In this document: piece after piece, positions 7,266 to 15,400 of the stretch
Position numbering within the stretch: the stretch's first letter is position 1
Layout: every line of letters begins with the position of its first letter
Origin: Rubrivivax sp.
GTDB lineage: Bacteria > Pseudomonadota > Gammaproteobacteria > Burkholderiales > Burkholderiaceae_C
Reading direction: 5' to 3'
Assembly (NCBI GenBank): GCA_020851615.1
Contig: JADZCL010000070.1
Location: 1-22,909, forward strand
Length of the DNA stretch: 22,909 nt
Position numbers and translations under genes: made by a program
Notes under the pieces: model-generated
Told to the model about the DNA's origin: nothing
Database searches by the model: none
The model's input: the letters and a program-made list of their open reading frames with translations, nothing else

Positions 7266-8405
7266 ATGACCCCCGCGCACGACTTCGTCATCGTCGGCGC
7301 GGGCATTGCCGGCGCCAGCCTGGCGCATGCGCTCGCGCCGCGGGCCGGCGTGCTGCTGCTGGAAGCCGAAAGCCAGCCCGGACTGCACAGCACGGGGCGA
7401 AGTGCTGCGATGTTCATGGAGAGCTACGGCCCGCCGCAGGCGCGCGCCCTCACCCGCGCCAGCCGCGCCTTCCTGCAGGCGCCACCTCCGGGCTTTGCGG
7501 CCGTGCCGCTGGTCGGGCCGCGCGGTGCGCTCTACGCCGCCTGGGAAGGCCAGCAGGCCCAGCTCGACGCCCTGCGCGACGGCCTGCTGACCAGCGGCAC
7601 GGCCATCGAGCGGCTGAGCGCCACCGCCGCGCTCGCCCGCGTGCCGGTACTGCGCGCGCAGGGTCTGCTGGGCGCGTTGTGGGAAGAGCACGCGCTGGAT
7701 ATCGACGTCGACGCCTTGCACCAGGGCTTTCTGCGCGGCGCCCGCAGCGCCGGCGCCACGCTGTGGCTGGAGGCGCGGCTGCAGTCGGCCACACACGACG
7801 GCTCGGGCTGGCAGCTGCACCTGGCCGACGGCCGCGTGCTGCGTGCACGCGTGCTCGTCAACGCCGCCGGCGCCTGGGCCGACGACGTCGCGCGGGCCTG
7901 CGGGGTGATGCCTCTTGGCATCCAGCCGCTGCGCCGCAGCGCCTTCACCTTCGACGCGCCCGCAGACGTCGACACGCGCGGCTGGCCCACGGTGGCCAGC
8001 GTTGCCGATGACTGGTACATCAAGCCCGACGCGGGCCGGCTGCTGGGTTCGCCGGCCAACGCCGACCCGGTGCCTGCCCACGACGTACAGCCCGAGGAAC
8101 TCGACATCGCACTGGCCATCGACGCCATCCAGCGCGACACCACACTCTCCATCCGACGCCCGCACCGCACCTGGGCCGGACTGCGCAGCTTCACGGCAGA
8201 CGGCGAACCGGCCATCGGCCCGGACCCCCGCCAGCGAGCCTTCTTCTGGTTCGCGGGCCAGGGGGGCTGGGGCATCCAGAGCGCAGTCGGTGCCGCCGCC
8301 CTGGGGGCCAGCCTGCTGCTCGATGAGGCCCTTCCCGAGCCGCTGCGCACCCAGGGCCTGGACCCCGCGCGCCTGACGCCGGCGCGCCTGGCTGCAGGCG
8401 GCTGA
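7266..8405 (+). CDS. DauA-like FAD-dependent amino-acid dehydrogenase, altered side-chain pocket
   Basis: A 379-residue flavoprotein of the DAO/GlpD superfamily. The FAD-binding GAGIAGAS is at 11-18 and HSTGRSAA follows from 41. From recall, the sequence aligns along its whole length with Pseudomonas aeruginosa D-arginine dehydrogenase; shared blocks include LLGSPANADPV, AHDVQPE, TWAGLRSF and the GIQ segment near the C-terminus. Carboxylate-binding residues of that enzyme appear kept (Y54 for Tyr53, R223 for Arg222, R307 for Arg305, and the Tyr before KPDAG). The residue that binds the guanidinium, Glu87, is replaced by A88, and His48 by M49. It therefore probably oxidises an amino acid (likely D) to a 2-oxoacid plus ammonia, but arginine or lysine as substrate is doubtful. 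It is the last gene of the 4590-8405 run and ends 7 bp from the convergent yqjK. Confidence 0.82.
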   Translation: MTPAHDFVIVGAGIAGASLAHALAPRAGVLLLEAESQPGLHSTGRSAAMFMESYGPPQARALTRASRAFLQAPPPGFAAVPLVGPRGALYAAWEGQQAQLDALRDGLLTSGTAIERLSATAALARVPVLRAQGLLGALWEEHALDIDVDALHQGFLRGARSAGATLWLEARLQSATHDGSGWQLHLADGRVLRARVLVNAAGAWADDVARACGVMPLGIQPLRRSAFTFDAPADVDTRGWPTVASVADDWYIKPDAGRLLGSPANADPVPAHDVQPEELDIALAIDAIQRDTTLSIRRPHRTWAGLRSFTADGEPAIGPDPRQRAFFWFAGQGGWGIQSAVGAAALGASLLLDEALPEPLRTQGLDPARLTPARLAAGG

Positions 8406-8412
8406 AGCGGCG

Positions 8413-8727
8413 TCAGCGGCCGCGGCTGGGCGCACCGCCGTCCAGCCAGTGCTGCAGGCGGCGCCACTGGCGCCAGCCCCACCACAGCGACATGCCAAGG
8501 CCCCAGGCGCGGCGTGGGCGTGCGATCAGCACGGCGGCTGCAACGCCCAGGGGGATGGCTGGACGGGCGCACACCCATTGCCAGGCCTGGCGGCCCATGT
8601 CTGCCCAGTGCAGCGGCCGTTGCAGGGGCTGCACCTGTGTTTCCAGCCGCGTGCGCAATTCGGCACTGCGCGCCAGCAACTGCTGCTGCCGCAGCGCCAG
8701 GGGCAGCCGCTGCACCGGCTTGCTCAC
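8413..8727 (-). CDS. yqjK: YqjK-like small membrane protein
   Basis: A 104-residue protein, third of a three-gene operon. The N-terminal half is helical and Gln/Arg/Leu-rich (LALRQQQLLARSAELRTRLE). One hydrophobic segment near residues 55-70 (PAIPLGVAAAVLIARP) is followed by a Trp/Arg-rich membrane-proximal tail (WWGWRQWRRLQHWL). This composition and its position after yqjE match the YqjK family. The start codon is GTG at 8727, overlapping the yqjE stop as GTGA, so translation is probably coupled. Molecular role unknown. The stop is 7 bp from that of the convergent FAD dehydrogenase. Confidence 0.7.
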   Translation of the reverse strand: MSKPVQRLPLALRQQQLLARSAELRTRLETQVQPLQRPLHWADMGRQAWQWVCARPAIPLGVAAAVLIARPRRAWGLGMSLWWGWRQWRRLQHWLDGGAPSRGR

Positions 8728-9143
8728 GGCCTGGATTCGTGCGTGGTGTCCGGGCCGGGCGCAGGCTCGACGCGCGCGCGGTCGCGCCGCAGTTCAGCCA
8801 GGCTGAGCGCAAACGGCCCGCCGTCGCCGCTGCGCAGAGCCACACGCGCACGGTGCAGCAGCCAGGCCGCCGCCGCAGCAAAGAGCAGCGTCAGCACACC
8901 CAGCGCCGCCAGCCGGTAGCCCTCTTGCAGCAGCAGCACGACGAAGGCCACTGCCAGCACCAGCGCCACGCCGGCCAGCAGCAAGCCGAGTGCGGCACGC
9001 AAGAGCGCGTCGAGCAGCCGCTGCTTCTCCTGCTCGAGCTCGGTGCCCAGCAGAGCCAGCCGCACCTGGACGGTCTCCAGGCCGGTGTCGGCCAGCCGTC
9101 GCAGCGAGGCCAGCAACCCGCCTGCGTCGTCCCGCGCGGCCAT
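8724..9143 (-). CDS. yqjE: YqjE / holin-superfamily-like membrane protein
   Basis: A 139-residue inner-membrane protein with an amphipathic N-terminal helix (LRRLADTGLETVQVRLALLGTELEQEKQRL) and two adjacent membrane helices at about 48-72 and 78-96. A charged Arg-rich C-terminal tail follows. This is the layout of the YqjE / DUF1469 family, sometimes labelled 'phage holin family' by fold only; nothing here suggests a lytic function. It follows yqjD by 14 bp and overlaps yqjK by 4 bp. In E. coli the homologous yqjD-yqjE-yqjK genes form a stationary-phase, stress-related operon. By analogy this one is likely growth-phase controlled, though no promoter could be identified. Confidence 0.82.
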   Translation of the reverse strand: MAARDDAGGLLASLRRLADTGLETVQVRLALLGTELEQEKQRLLDALLRAALGLLLAGVALVLAVAFVVLLLQEGYRLAALGVLTLLFAAAAAWLLHRARVALRSGDGGPFALSLAELRRDRARVEPAPGPDTTHESRP

Positions 9144-9157
9144 CGGCAGGCGCGGCC

Positions 9158-9469
9158 TCAGCGGCGGCCGATCAGCAGCCCGATGAGCAAGCCCACACCC
9201 GCCCCGATGCCGACCGAGCGCCAGGGGTTGTCGTGCACGTAGTCGTCGGCGGCCATGCTGGCGGCCTTGGCCTTCTCGGTGGCGCTGGCCTGCAGGTCGA
9301 GCAGGCGCAGCCGGGCGTCAGACAGGCGCTGCTGCATGCGCTCGCGCAGGCCGCTGACGCTCTCGCGCGCATCGCCTGCGGTGAGCTGCAGCAGCTCCTC
9401 GGCATCGGCGACGACCTGGCGCAGTTCGGCGACCAGCTTTTCCTTCTGGGCAGCGGTGATCTCGGACAT
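9158..9469 (-). CDS. yqjD: YqjD/ElaB-type DUF883 membrane-anchored protein
   Basis: A 103-residue protein with a long amphipathic or coiled-coil N-terminal region (about residues 5-75) and a C-terminal membrane anchor. The anchor is preceded by DNPWRSVGIGAGVGLLIG and ends in IGRR, the hallmark of the DUF883 family. E. coli YqjD binds 70S/100S ribosomes and tethers them to the inner membrane in stationary phase; the same role is plausible here but inferred. ATG 9469 is preferred over upstream starts because AGGAG lies 6 bases before it and the protein then has family length. It is the first gene of the yqjD-yqjE-yqjK operon, transcribed divergently from the hybrid kinase across a gap containing a 9-bp inverted repeat. 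Confidence 0.88.
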   Translation of the reverse strand: MSEITAAQKEKLVAELRQVVADAEELLQLTAGDARESVSGLRERMQQRLSDARLRLLDLQASATEKAKAASMAADDYVHDNPWRSVGIGAGVGLLIGLLIGRR

Positions 9470-9484
9470 GGCAACTCCTGCGTG

Positions 9485-9560
9485 AAACCGGGGACGTCTG
9501 ACCCTATCACCGTTTGGCACCCGACGCCATGCGCGCGCTGCAGCGACACCGCCCCGGTTT
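9485..9560. repeat. Nine-bp inverted repeat pair in the yqjD / hybrid-kinase divergent region
   Basis: AAACCGGGG at 9485-9493 is matched exactly by its reverse complement CCCCGGTTT at 9552-9560, with 58 bases between. The pair lies within the 129-bp gap between two divergent genes. It could be two operator half-sites or a long-range hairpin, or chance; see findings. Confidence 0.4.
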
Positions 9561-9598
9561 ACAGTCGGACGCCTTCGGATCGCCTGGATTCCGGCAGC

Positions 9599-11770
9599 AT
9601 GCAGTCGACCGCCTCAACCGCACAGGGTCCAGACCTCGCACCCGCGCTCGAAGCGAGCCTGCGCGCGCACGTCTTTCGCGCCCTGCTGGCCTGCACGCTC
9701 TCGATCCATGCGCTGCTGCATTGGCTGACCGGCGGGCGCCTGCCGGTGCTGAGCGGGACTGTCTTCGCGCTGGCGCTGGCCATCGGTGCATGGGTGGAGC
9801 TGGCGCCGCGGCGCGCGGGCGCCGCGCCGTTCGTGCCGCGCCATCTCACCGGCGTACGCCTGCTCGGCACGCTCTATACGGGCTTCATCGGCGTGCTGGT
9901 GGCCACCACCGGCGCTGGCGCAGACGGGGCGCCGACGTGGTGGCTGCCGGTCTACCCGCTGTGCGTGATCCTTGTGGGCGCGGTGCGGCACGGGCTGACG
10001 CTGCTGGGCGCTGCCCTGCTGTGGTTCGTCGGCGTGCGGCTGTCCATGGCCATGGGCTGGTGGGTGCCGACCATGGCACCCAACGGCCACCCGGTGGCCA
10101 GCCTGCTGGCGATGCTCGCCTCGTTCACGCTGGTGGGCGGCCTGCTGGCCTTGTCGGTCCAGCGGCGGCAGGCCGTCCTCGCGGCGCAACAGAGCGCCGC
10201 CGAGCAGCTGGCGCGGGAGCACGAACAGGCGCGGGCACGCACCAATGCGACGAACCTGCTGCTGGTCAACACCACGCACGAGTTGCGCACGCCGCTGAAC
10301 TCGATCATCGGCCTGACCGATCTGCTGACGACGTCCCGTGCATCGCCTGCACAGGAGCGCGAACTGCTCAACCTGATGCGCCAGAGCACCCACATGCTGC
10401 GCAGCCTGGCTGACGACGTGCTCGACTACGCCAAGCTCGAGGCGGGGCGGCTGACGATCGAGCGCATCGAGTTCCCGCTGCGCACGACGGTCTTCGCCAT
10501 CGTCGAGCTGTTCGCGCCGCAGGCCCACGCCAAGGGGCTGGAGCTGGGCGTCTGCTTCGACCCCGAGCTGCCGCACCGGGTGCTTGGTGATCCACTGCGC
10601 GTGCGGCAGATCCTGGCCAATCTCATCTCCAACGCGATCAAGTTCACCGCCCAGGGCGGCGTGCAGGTGTGCGGGAGGATCGCGGGCCCGGACCGGGTGC
10701 GCCTGGAGGTGCACGACAGCGGCACGGGCATCGATGCACAGGCGCTGGCGCAGATCTTCCAGCCCTTCGTGCAGGTCGGCGACACGACCGCACGCGTGCA
10801 CGGAGGCAGCGGCCTGGGCCTGTCGATCTGCAGCCGGCTGGCACAGCGCATGGGCGGCCGCGTCGGCGCGCGCAGCACGCCGGGCGAAGGCTCGGTGTTC
10901 TGGGCCGAACTGCCGCTGCAGACCATCCCCGCAGCCAGCCCCTACGACTACCCGGCGCTGCCGCCCATGGGGTCGCTCTGGCTCGTCAGCAGCAACCGCT
11001 TCCTGCACTGGACGGTGTCGGACATGCTGCAAGTGCGGTTGTCGCGTGTCGAACAGGCGCAGCAGATCGACGACCCACGCCTGCTCACGCTGCCGCCGCG
11101 CAGCGTGGTGCTGGTGGACGCGCAGGTGCTCAGCGACGAAGCCGCTGCACGCGCGTTCGACGCCCTCGCCCGGCGCTTGCGCAGCCTCGGGACGCTGCCC
11201 ATCCTGCTGTGCTCGACCATCACGAGCGCAGCCCCGGCCAGCATCACCGGGGACCTGGTCAGCGTCTACAAGCCGCTGCGGCTATCCAAGCTGCTGGCGG
11301 CGCTGCTGCAGGCGCTGGCACCGGTGGCGGCAGCCCCTGCACCCGCCACCCCTGACGCCAGTGCGCCCGTGCTGCCCTTGGCTGGCGTGCATGTGCTGCT
11401 GGCCGACGACAACCCGGTCAACCGGCTGGTGGCCACCGGTCTGCTCGAGCACCTGGGCGCCCGCGTCGTCACCGCCGACGACGGCCCGCAGACGCTGCAG
11501 GCCCTGCAGGCCGAGGCCTTCGACATCGTGCTGCTGGATTGTGAAATGCCCGGTCTGGACGGCCCGGAAACGGCCGCCCGCTGGCGTGCCATCGAAGCGC
11601 AAACCGGGCGGGATCGCATGCCGATCCTGGCCGTCACCGGGCACAGCCGCGATGAGGCCTGGTCACGCTGCGAGGCAGCCGGGATGGACGGCTTCCTCGC
11701 CAAGCCCTATTTCAGCGAGCAGTTGCAGGAGGCGATCCGGGCCGCGCTCGCGCCCGTGGCCACGCGTTGA
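9599..11770 (+). CDS. Membrane hybrid sensor histidine kinase with degenerate and intact receiver domains
   Basis: A 723-residue inner-membrane signalling protein. About six hydrophobic helices span residues 20-182, with no large periplasmic loop. A coiled linker (185-220) leads to the HisKA box NTTHELRTPLN, where H227 is the phosphorylated histidine. The HATPase domain has N345 (N box), D373 in DSGTGID and GGSGLGLS. A receiver-like region at about 455-580 lacks the acidic pair (S464/S465) but keeps an aspartate (D507) and a lysine (K558). A second receiver at about 595-715 is complete: D603/D604, phospho-acceptor D647, T680, K702. The layout resembles RpfC/BarA-type kinases without a visible Hpt domain. 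ATG 9599 begins just before the membrane region; longer upstream extensions are low-complexity and run through yqjD on the other strand. No partner regulator is adjacent, so the input and output are unknown. Confidence 0.9.
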   Translation: MQSTASTAQGPDLAPALEASLRAHVFRALLACTLSIHALLHWLTGGRLPVLSGTVFALALAIGAWVELAPRRAGAAPFVPRHLTGVRLLGTLYTGFIGVLVATTGAGADGAPTWWLPVYPLCVILVGAVRHGLTLLGAALLWFVGVRLSMAMGWWVPTMAPNGHPVASLLAMLASFTLVGGLLALSVQRRQAVLAAQQSAAEQLAREHEQARARTNATNLLLVNTTHELRTPLNSIIGLTDLLTTSRASPAQERELLNLMRQSTHMLRSLADDVLDYAKLEAGRLTIERIEFPLRTTVFAIVELFAPQAHAKGLELGVCFDPELPHRVLGDPLRVRQILANLISNAIKFTAQGGVQVCGRIAGPDRVRLEVHDSGTGIDAQALAQIFQPFVQVGDTTARVHGGSGLGLSICSRLAQRMGGRVGARSTPGEGSVFWAELPLQTIPAASPYDYPALPPMGSLWLVSSNRFLHWTVSDMLQVRLSRVEQAQQIDDPRLLTLPPRSVVLVDAQVLSDEAAARAFDALARRLRSLGTLPILLCSTITSAAPASITGDLVSVYKPLRLSKLLAALLQALAPVAAAPAPATPDASAPVLPLAGVHVLLADDNPVNRLVATGLLEHLGARVVTADDGPQTLQALQAEAFDIVLLDCEMPGLDGPETAARWRAIEAQTGRDRMPILAVTGHSRDEAWSRCEAAGMDGFLAKPYFSEQLQEAIRAALAPVATR

Positions 11771-11797
11771 AGCGGCGGCCCCACAGCCCGCGGCGCA

Positions 11798-12307
11798 TCA
11801 AGGCCGCCGTTCGCGGCGCGGTTCGGCCACCGATGCCGCCAGCGGCAGCTGCGTCTGCGCCTTCAGCTCGCGCAGCACGATGCGCGAGCGCACGTGCGTG
11901 ATGCCGGGCAGGCGCAGCAGCGTCTCGTGCAGGAAGCGCTCGAAGCACTTGATGTCGGCCACCATCACCGTCATCACGTAGTCGCTCTCGCCCGTGGTGC
12001 TCAGGCACTGCACGATCTCGGGGATGGCAGCGATCTCGTCCTCGAAGCTGCGCACCTGCTCCTCGCGGTGGCGCGCCAGGTTGGCCTCGACGATGACCTG
12101 CAGTCCCAGGCCCACCTTCTCGGGATCCACCCGCGCCGTGTACCCGCGGATGACGCCGCGCTCCTCCATCGCCTTGATGCGCTTCCAGCACGGGCTGGTC
12201 GACAGGCCGACGGCGTCCGCCAGCTCCTGCACCGTCTGGCGCGAATCGCGGATCAGCTCGCGCAGCAGGTTGCGGCTGTAGAAATCGAGATCGTCTTGCG
12301 CGGCCAT
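11798..12307 (-). CDS. Lrp/AsnC-family transcriptional regulator
   Basis: A 169-residue DNA-binding protein. A winged helix-turn-helix at about 24-53 (QTVQELADAVGLSTSPCWKR) is followed by the RAM ligand-binding/oligomerisation fold at about 65-150 (YVMTVMVADIKCFERFLHE). Lrp-family proteins form dimers to octamers and sense amino acids. Length and motifs are typical, with a somewhat longer Arg-rich C-terminal tail. It is divergent from the indolepyruvate:ferredoxin oxidoreductase gene with a 137-bp gap that holds an inverted repeat. An Lrp gene beside this oxidoreductase suggests that it controls arylpyruvate or aromatic amino-acid catabolism and probably itself; this is inference. It converges on the hybrid kinase, 27 bp away. 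Confidence 0.93.
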   Translation of the reverse strand: MAAQDDLDFYSRNLLRELIRDSRQTVQELADAVGLSTSPCWKRIKAMEERGVIRGYTARVDPEKVGLGLQVIVEANLARHREEQVRSFEDEIAAIPEIVQCLSTTGESDYVMTVMVADIKCFERFLHETLLRLPGITHVRSRIVLRELKAQTQLPLAASVAEPRRERRP

Positions 12308-12357
12308 CGCCAGTTCCGAGAAGGTCTTGCTCCAACTCTACCCAGAATGCGGCAAAA

Positions 12358-12374
12358 AGAGCATGCTTTGCTCT
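12358..12374. promoter_or_regulatory. Candidate Lrp-type operator (inverted repeat)
   Basis: AGAGCA and TGCTCT form a perfect 6-bp inverted repeat separated by TGCTT, total 17 bp. It lies 51 bp upstream of the divergent regulator start and 70 bp before the oxidoreductase start. Position and near-palindromic 15-17 bp size fit Lrp/AsnC sites, but no binding consensus can be proven from one copy. Confidence 0.4.
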
Positions 12375-12444
12375 GCCTGGGCCTCTACGCTGCGCGCGTC
12401 TGCACCCGCCGGCTGCCCTCCACCCACCAACGAACAGGCCCGCC

Positions 12445-15400
12445 ATGTCCGACCGACCACTTGTGCGCCCCGACTACCAGCTCGGCGACAACCTATGGGC
12501 CGAGCAGGGAGCGGTGTTCATCACCGGCACGCAGGCACTGCTGCGCGTGCTGCTGATGCAGCGCCGCGCCGACGAGGCAGCGGGGCTGGCCACGCAGGGC
12601 TTTCTCTCGGGCTATCGCGGCTCGCCGCTGGGCGCGGTCGATCAGCAGGTGTGGAAGGCCGGCGAGCGGTTCACCAAGGCCGGCATCCGCTTCCTGCCCG
12701 CGGTCAACGAGGAGCTGGGCGCAACCGCAGTCCTTGGCACGCAGCGCGTCGAGGGCGACCCCCAGCGGCGCTGCGACGGCGTGTTTGCGATGTGGTACGG
12801 CAAGGGCCCGGGCGTGGACCGCGCGGCCGACGCGCTGCACCACGGCAACGCCTACGGCAGTTCGCCGCACGGCGGGGTGGTGGCCGTGGCTGGCGACGAC
12901 CACGGCTGCGTCTCCAGCTCGATGCCGCACCAGAGCGACGCCGTGTTCGCCGCCTTCGGCATGCCCGTGCTGGCCCCTGCCGACGTCTCGGACCTGATCG
13001 AATTCAGTCTCTACGGCTTTGCACTCAGCCGCTACAGCGGCGCCTGGGTGGGCCTGGCGGCACCGTCGGAAGTGGTCGAGAGCAGCGCCACGGTCGATCT
13101 GGACCTGATCCTTGCGCGGCGGGCAACCTGGGCGGACAGCGCAACCGTCGCACGCGCAAGCGGCCACCAGCCGCCGCCGGGCGGCCTGCATCACCGCGAG
13201 AACGACCGCCCCTCGCCCGAGATCGAGGTGCGCCTGGCGGCCAAGCGGGTGGCGGTGGAGGCCTTTGCCAGTATCAACTCGGTGGACCGCGACATCATCG
13301 TGACGCCGCAGGCACGCGTGGGGATCCTCACCGCCGGCAAGGCGCACCACGACCTGATGGAGGTGTTGCGCCGCCTGGCCATCACGCCGGCGCAGCTGCA
13401 GGCTGCGGGCGTGCGCGTGCGCAAGCTCGGACTGGTGTGGCCGGTAGAGGCCCAGACGCTGCGCGCGTTCGCGCACGGCCTGGACGAGATCCTGGTGATC
13501 GAGGAGAAGGCCGGCCTGGTCGAGACCCAGCTGCGCGCCCTGTTCTACAACGCGGCGGTACGCCCACGCGTCATCGGCAAGCACGATGCGCTGGGCGCCG
13601 CGCTGGTCAGCGCCATCGGCGAGCTGCGCCCGTCGCGGCTGATCGAGATCGTCGCCGACTGGCTGGCGCGGCATGACGCGGCGCTGGATCGCCACGAGCA
13701 CGTGCGCGACTTCACCGTGCCGCAACTGCTCTCCAACCAGGGCGACGGCGTCAAGCGCCAGCCCTACTACTGCGCCGGCTGCCCGCACAACACCAGCACC
13801 GTCGTGCCTGCGGGCTCGCAGGCCCGCGCGGGCATCGGCTGCCACGTGATGGCGACCTGGATGGAGCGCGACACGACCGGCTTCATCCAGATGGGCGGCG
13901 AAGGCGTGGACTGGGTCTCGCAGGCGATGTTCTCGAAGACGCCGCACATGTTCCAGAACCTGGGTGACGGCACCTACTTCCACAGCGGCTACCTCGCGAT
14001 CCGCCAGGCGGTCGCGGCGCAGGCGACCATCACCTACAAGATCCTCTACAACGACGCCGTCGCGATGACCGGAGGCCAGCCGGTGGACGGCCACACCAGC
14101 GTCGACGCCATCGCCCGCCAGGTCGAGAGCGAGGGCGTGACCAAGGTCGTGGTGCTGAGCGACGACATCGGCAAATACGACGCCATCCAGGGCCGCTTCC
14201 CCGCCGGCACCGAGTTCCACGAGCGGCATGCGCTGGACGAGGTGCAGCGCCGCCTGCGTGAGCTGCCTGGCGTCACCGTACTGATCTACGAGCAGACCTG
14301 TGCCGCCGAGAAGCGCCGCCGGCGCAAGAAGGGCGAGCTGGCCGACCCGCCGACGCGGCTCTTCATCAACGACGCCGTCTGCGACGGCTGCGGCGACTGC
14401 AGCATGCAGAGCAATTGCGTGGCGGTGCTGCCGCACGAGACGCCCCTCGGGCGCAAGCGGCGCATCGACCAGAGTGCATGCAACAAGGATTACCGCTGCC
14501 TGGACGGCTTCTGCCCGAGCTTCGTCAGCGTCACCGGCGGGCGGCCACGCCGGCACTCGGGCCTGCTCGACACCCAGCGCGACGCCTTCCTGCAGCGCGT
14601 GCATGAACTGCCGCTGCCCGCACTGGCCGCCGGCCCCGGGCCCTACGATCTGCTGGTCACCGGCGTGGGCGGCACCGGCGTCGTCACCGTGGGCGCGCTG
14701 ATCACGATGGCCGCGCATCTCGAGGGCATGCACGCCAGCGTGCTCGACTTCATGGGCTTCGCCCAGAAGGGCGGTGCCGTGCTGTCCTTCGTGCGCCTGG
14801 CGCGCGAGCGCAGCATGCTCAACCAGGTGCGTATCGACGCCCAGCAGTGCGACGCGGTACTGGCCTGCGACCTGGTCGTCGCCGCAGCGCCCGAGGCGCT
14901 GCAGACGATGTCGCGCGGGCGCACGCGCGTGCTGGCCAACATCCACCCGACACCGGTGGCCGAGAGCGTGCGCAACCCCGACGCCGAGCTGCAGCTGCCC
15001 GCGCTGCTGGCCAAGCTGCACTTCGCCGTCGGACGCGAGCGCGTGCAGACCTTCGATGCGCAGGCGCTGGCGCTGGACTTCCTGGGCGACACCATTACGG
15101 CCAACATCGTGGCGCTGGGCTACGCATGGCAGCTCGGCCTGGTGCCGGTGGCGCTGGCGGCGCTGCGTCGCGCCATCGAGCTCAACGGCGTGGCCGTGGC
15201 GACCAACCATCTGGCTTTTGCACTGGGTCGCCTGGCCGCTGCACAGCCGCAGGCGCTGGCCGCGCTGCGCGAGCCCAACAGCGCCGACGACGACGCCAGC
15301 GACGAAGATCTGCCCGCGCTGCTGGAGCGCGCACGTGCCCATCTCACCGGCTGGCAGAACCGGGCCTGGGCCGAGCGCTTTGCGCACACCCTGCAAGGCG

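Noticed and set aside
5099..7417. A 772-codon minus-strand open frame over the LOG-family and arginase genes
   Set aside because: Same antisense shadow effect; no motif, and low-complexity His/Arg/Gln composition.
8401..8417. GCTGA / TCAGC inverted repeat spanning the convergent stop codons of the dehydrogenase and yqjK
   Set aside because: Only 5 bp, no T run, and largely created by the stop codons themselves; too weak for a bidirectional terminator.
8724..9143. Holin, hence prophage remnant
   Set aside because: The similarity is to the YqjE/DUF1469 family in its usual yqjD-yqjE-yqjK setting; no lysin, portal, integrase or other phage gene is present.
8990..9598. A 203-codon upstream extension of the hybrid kinase frame
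   Set aside because: It runs antisense through yqjE and yqjD and is low-complexity; the kinase membrane region begins right after ATG 9599.
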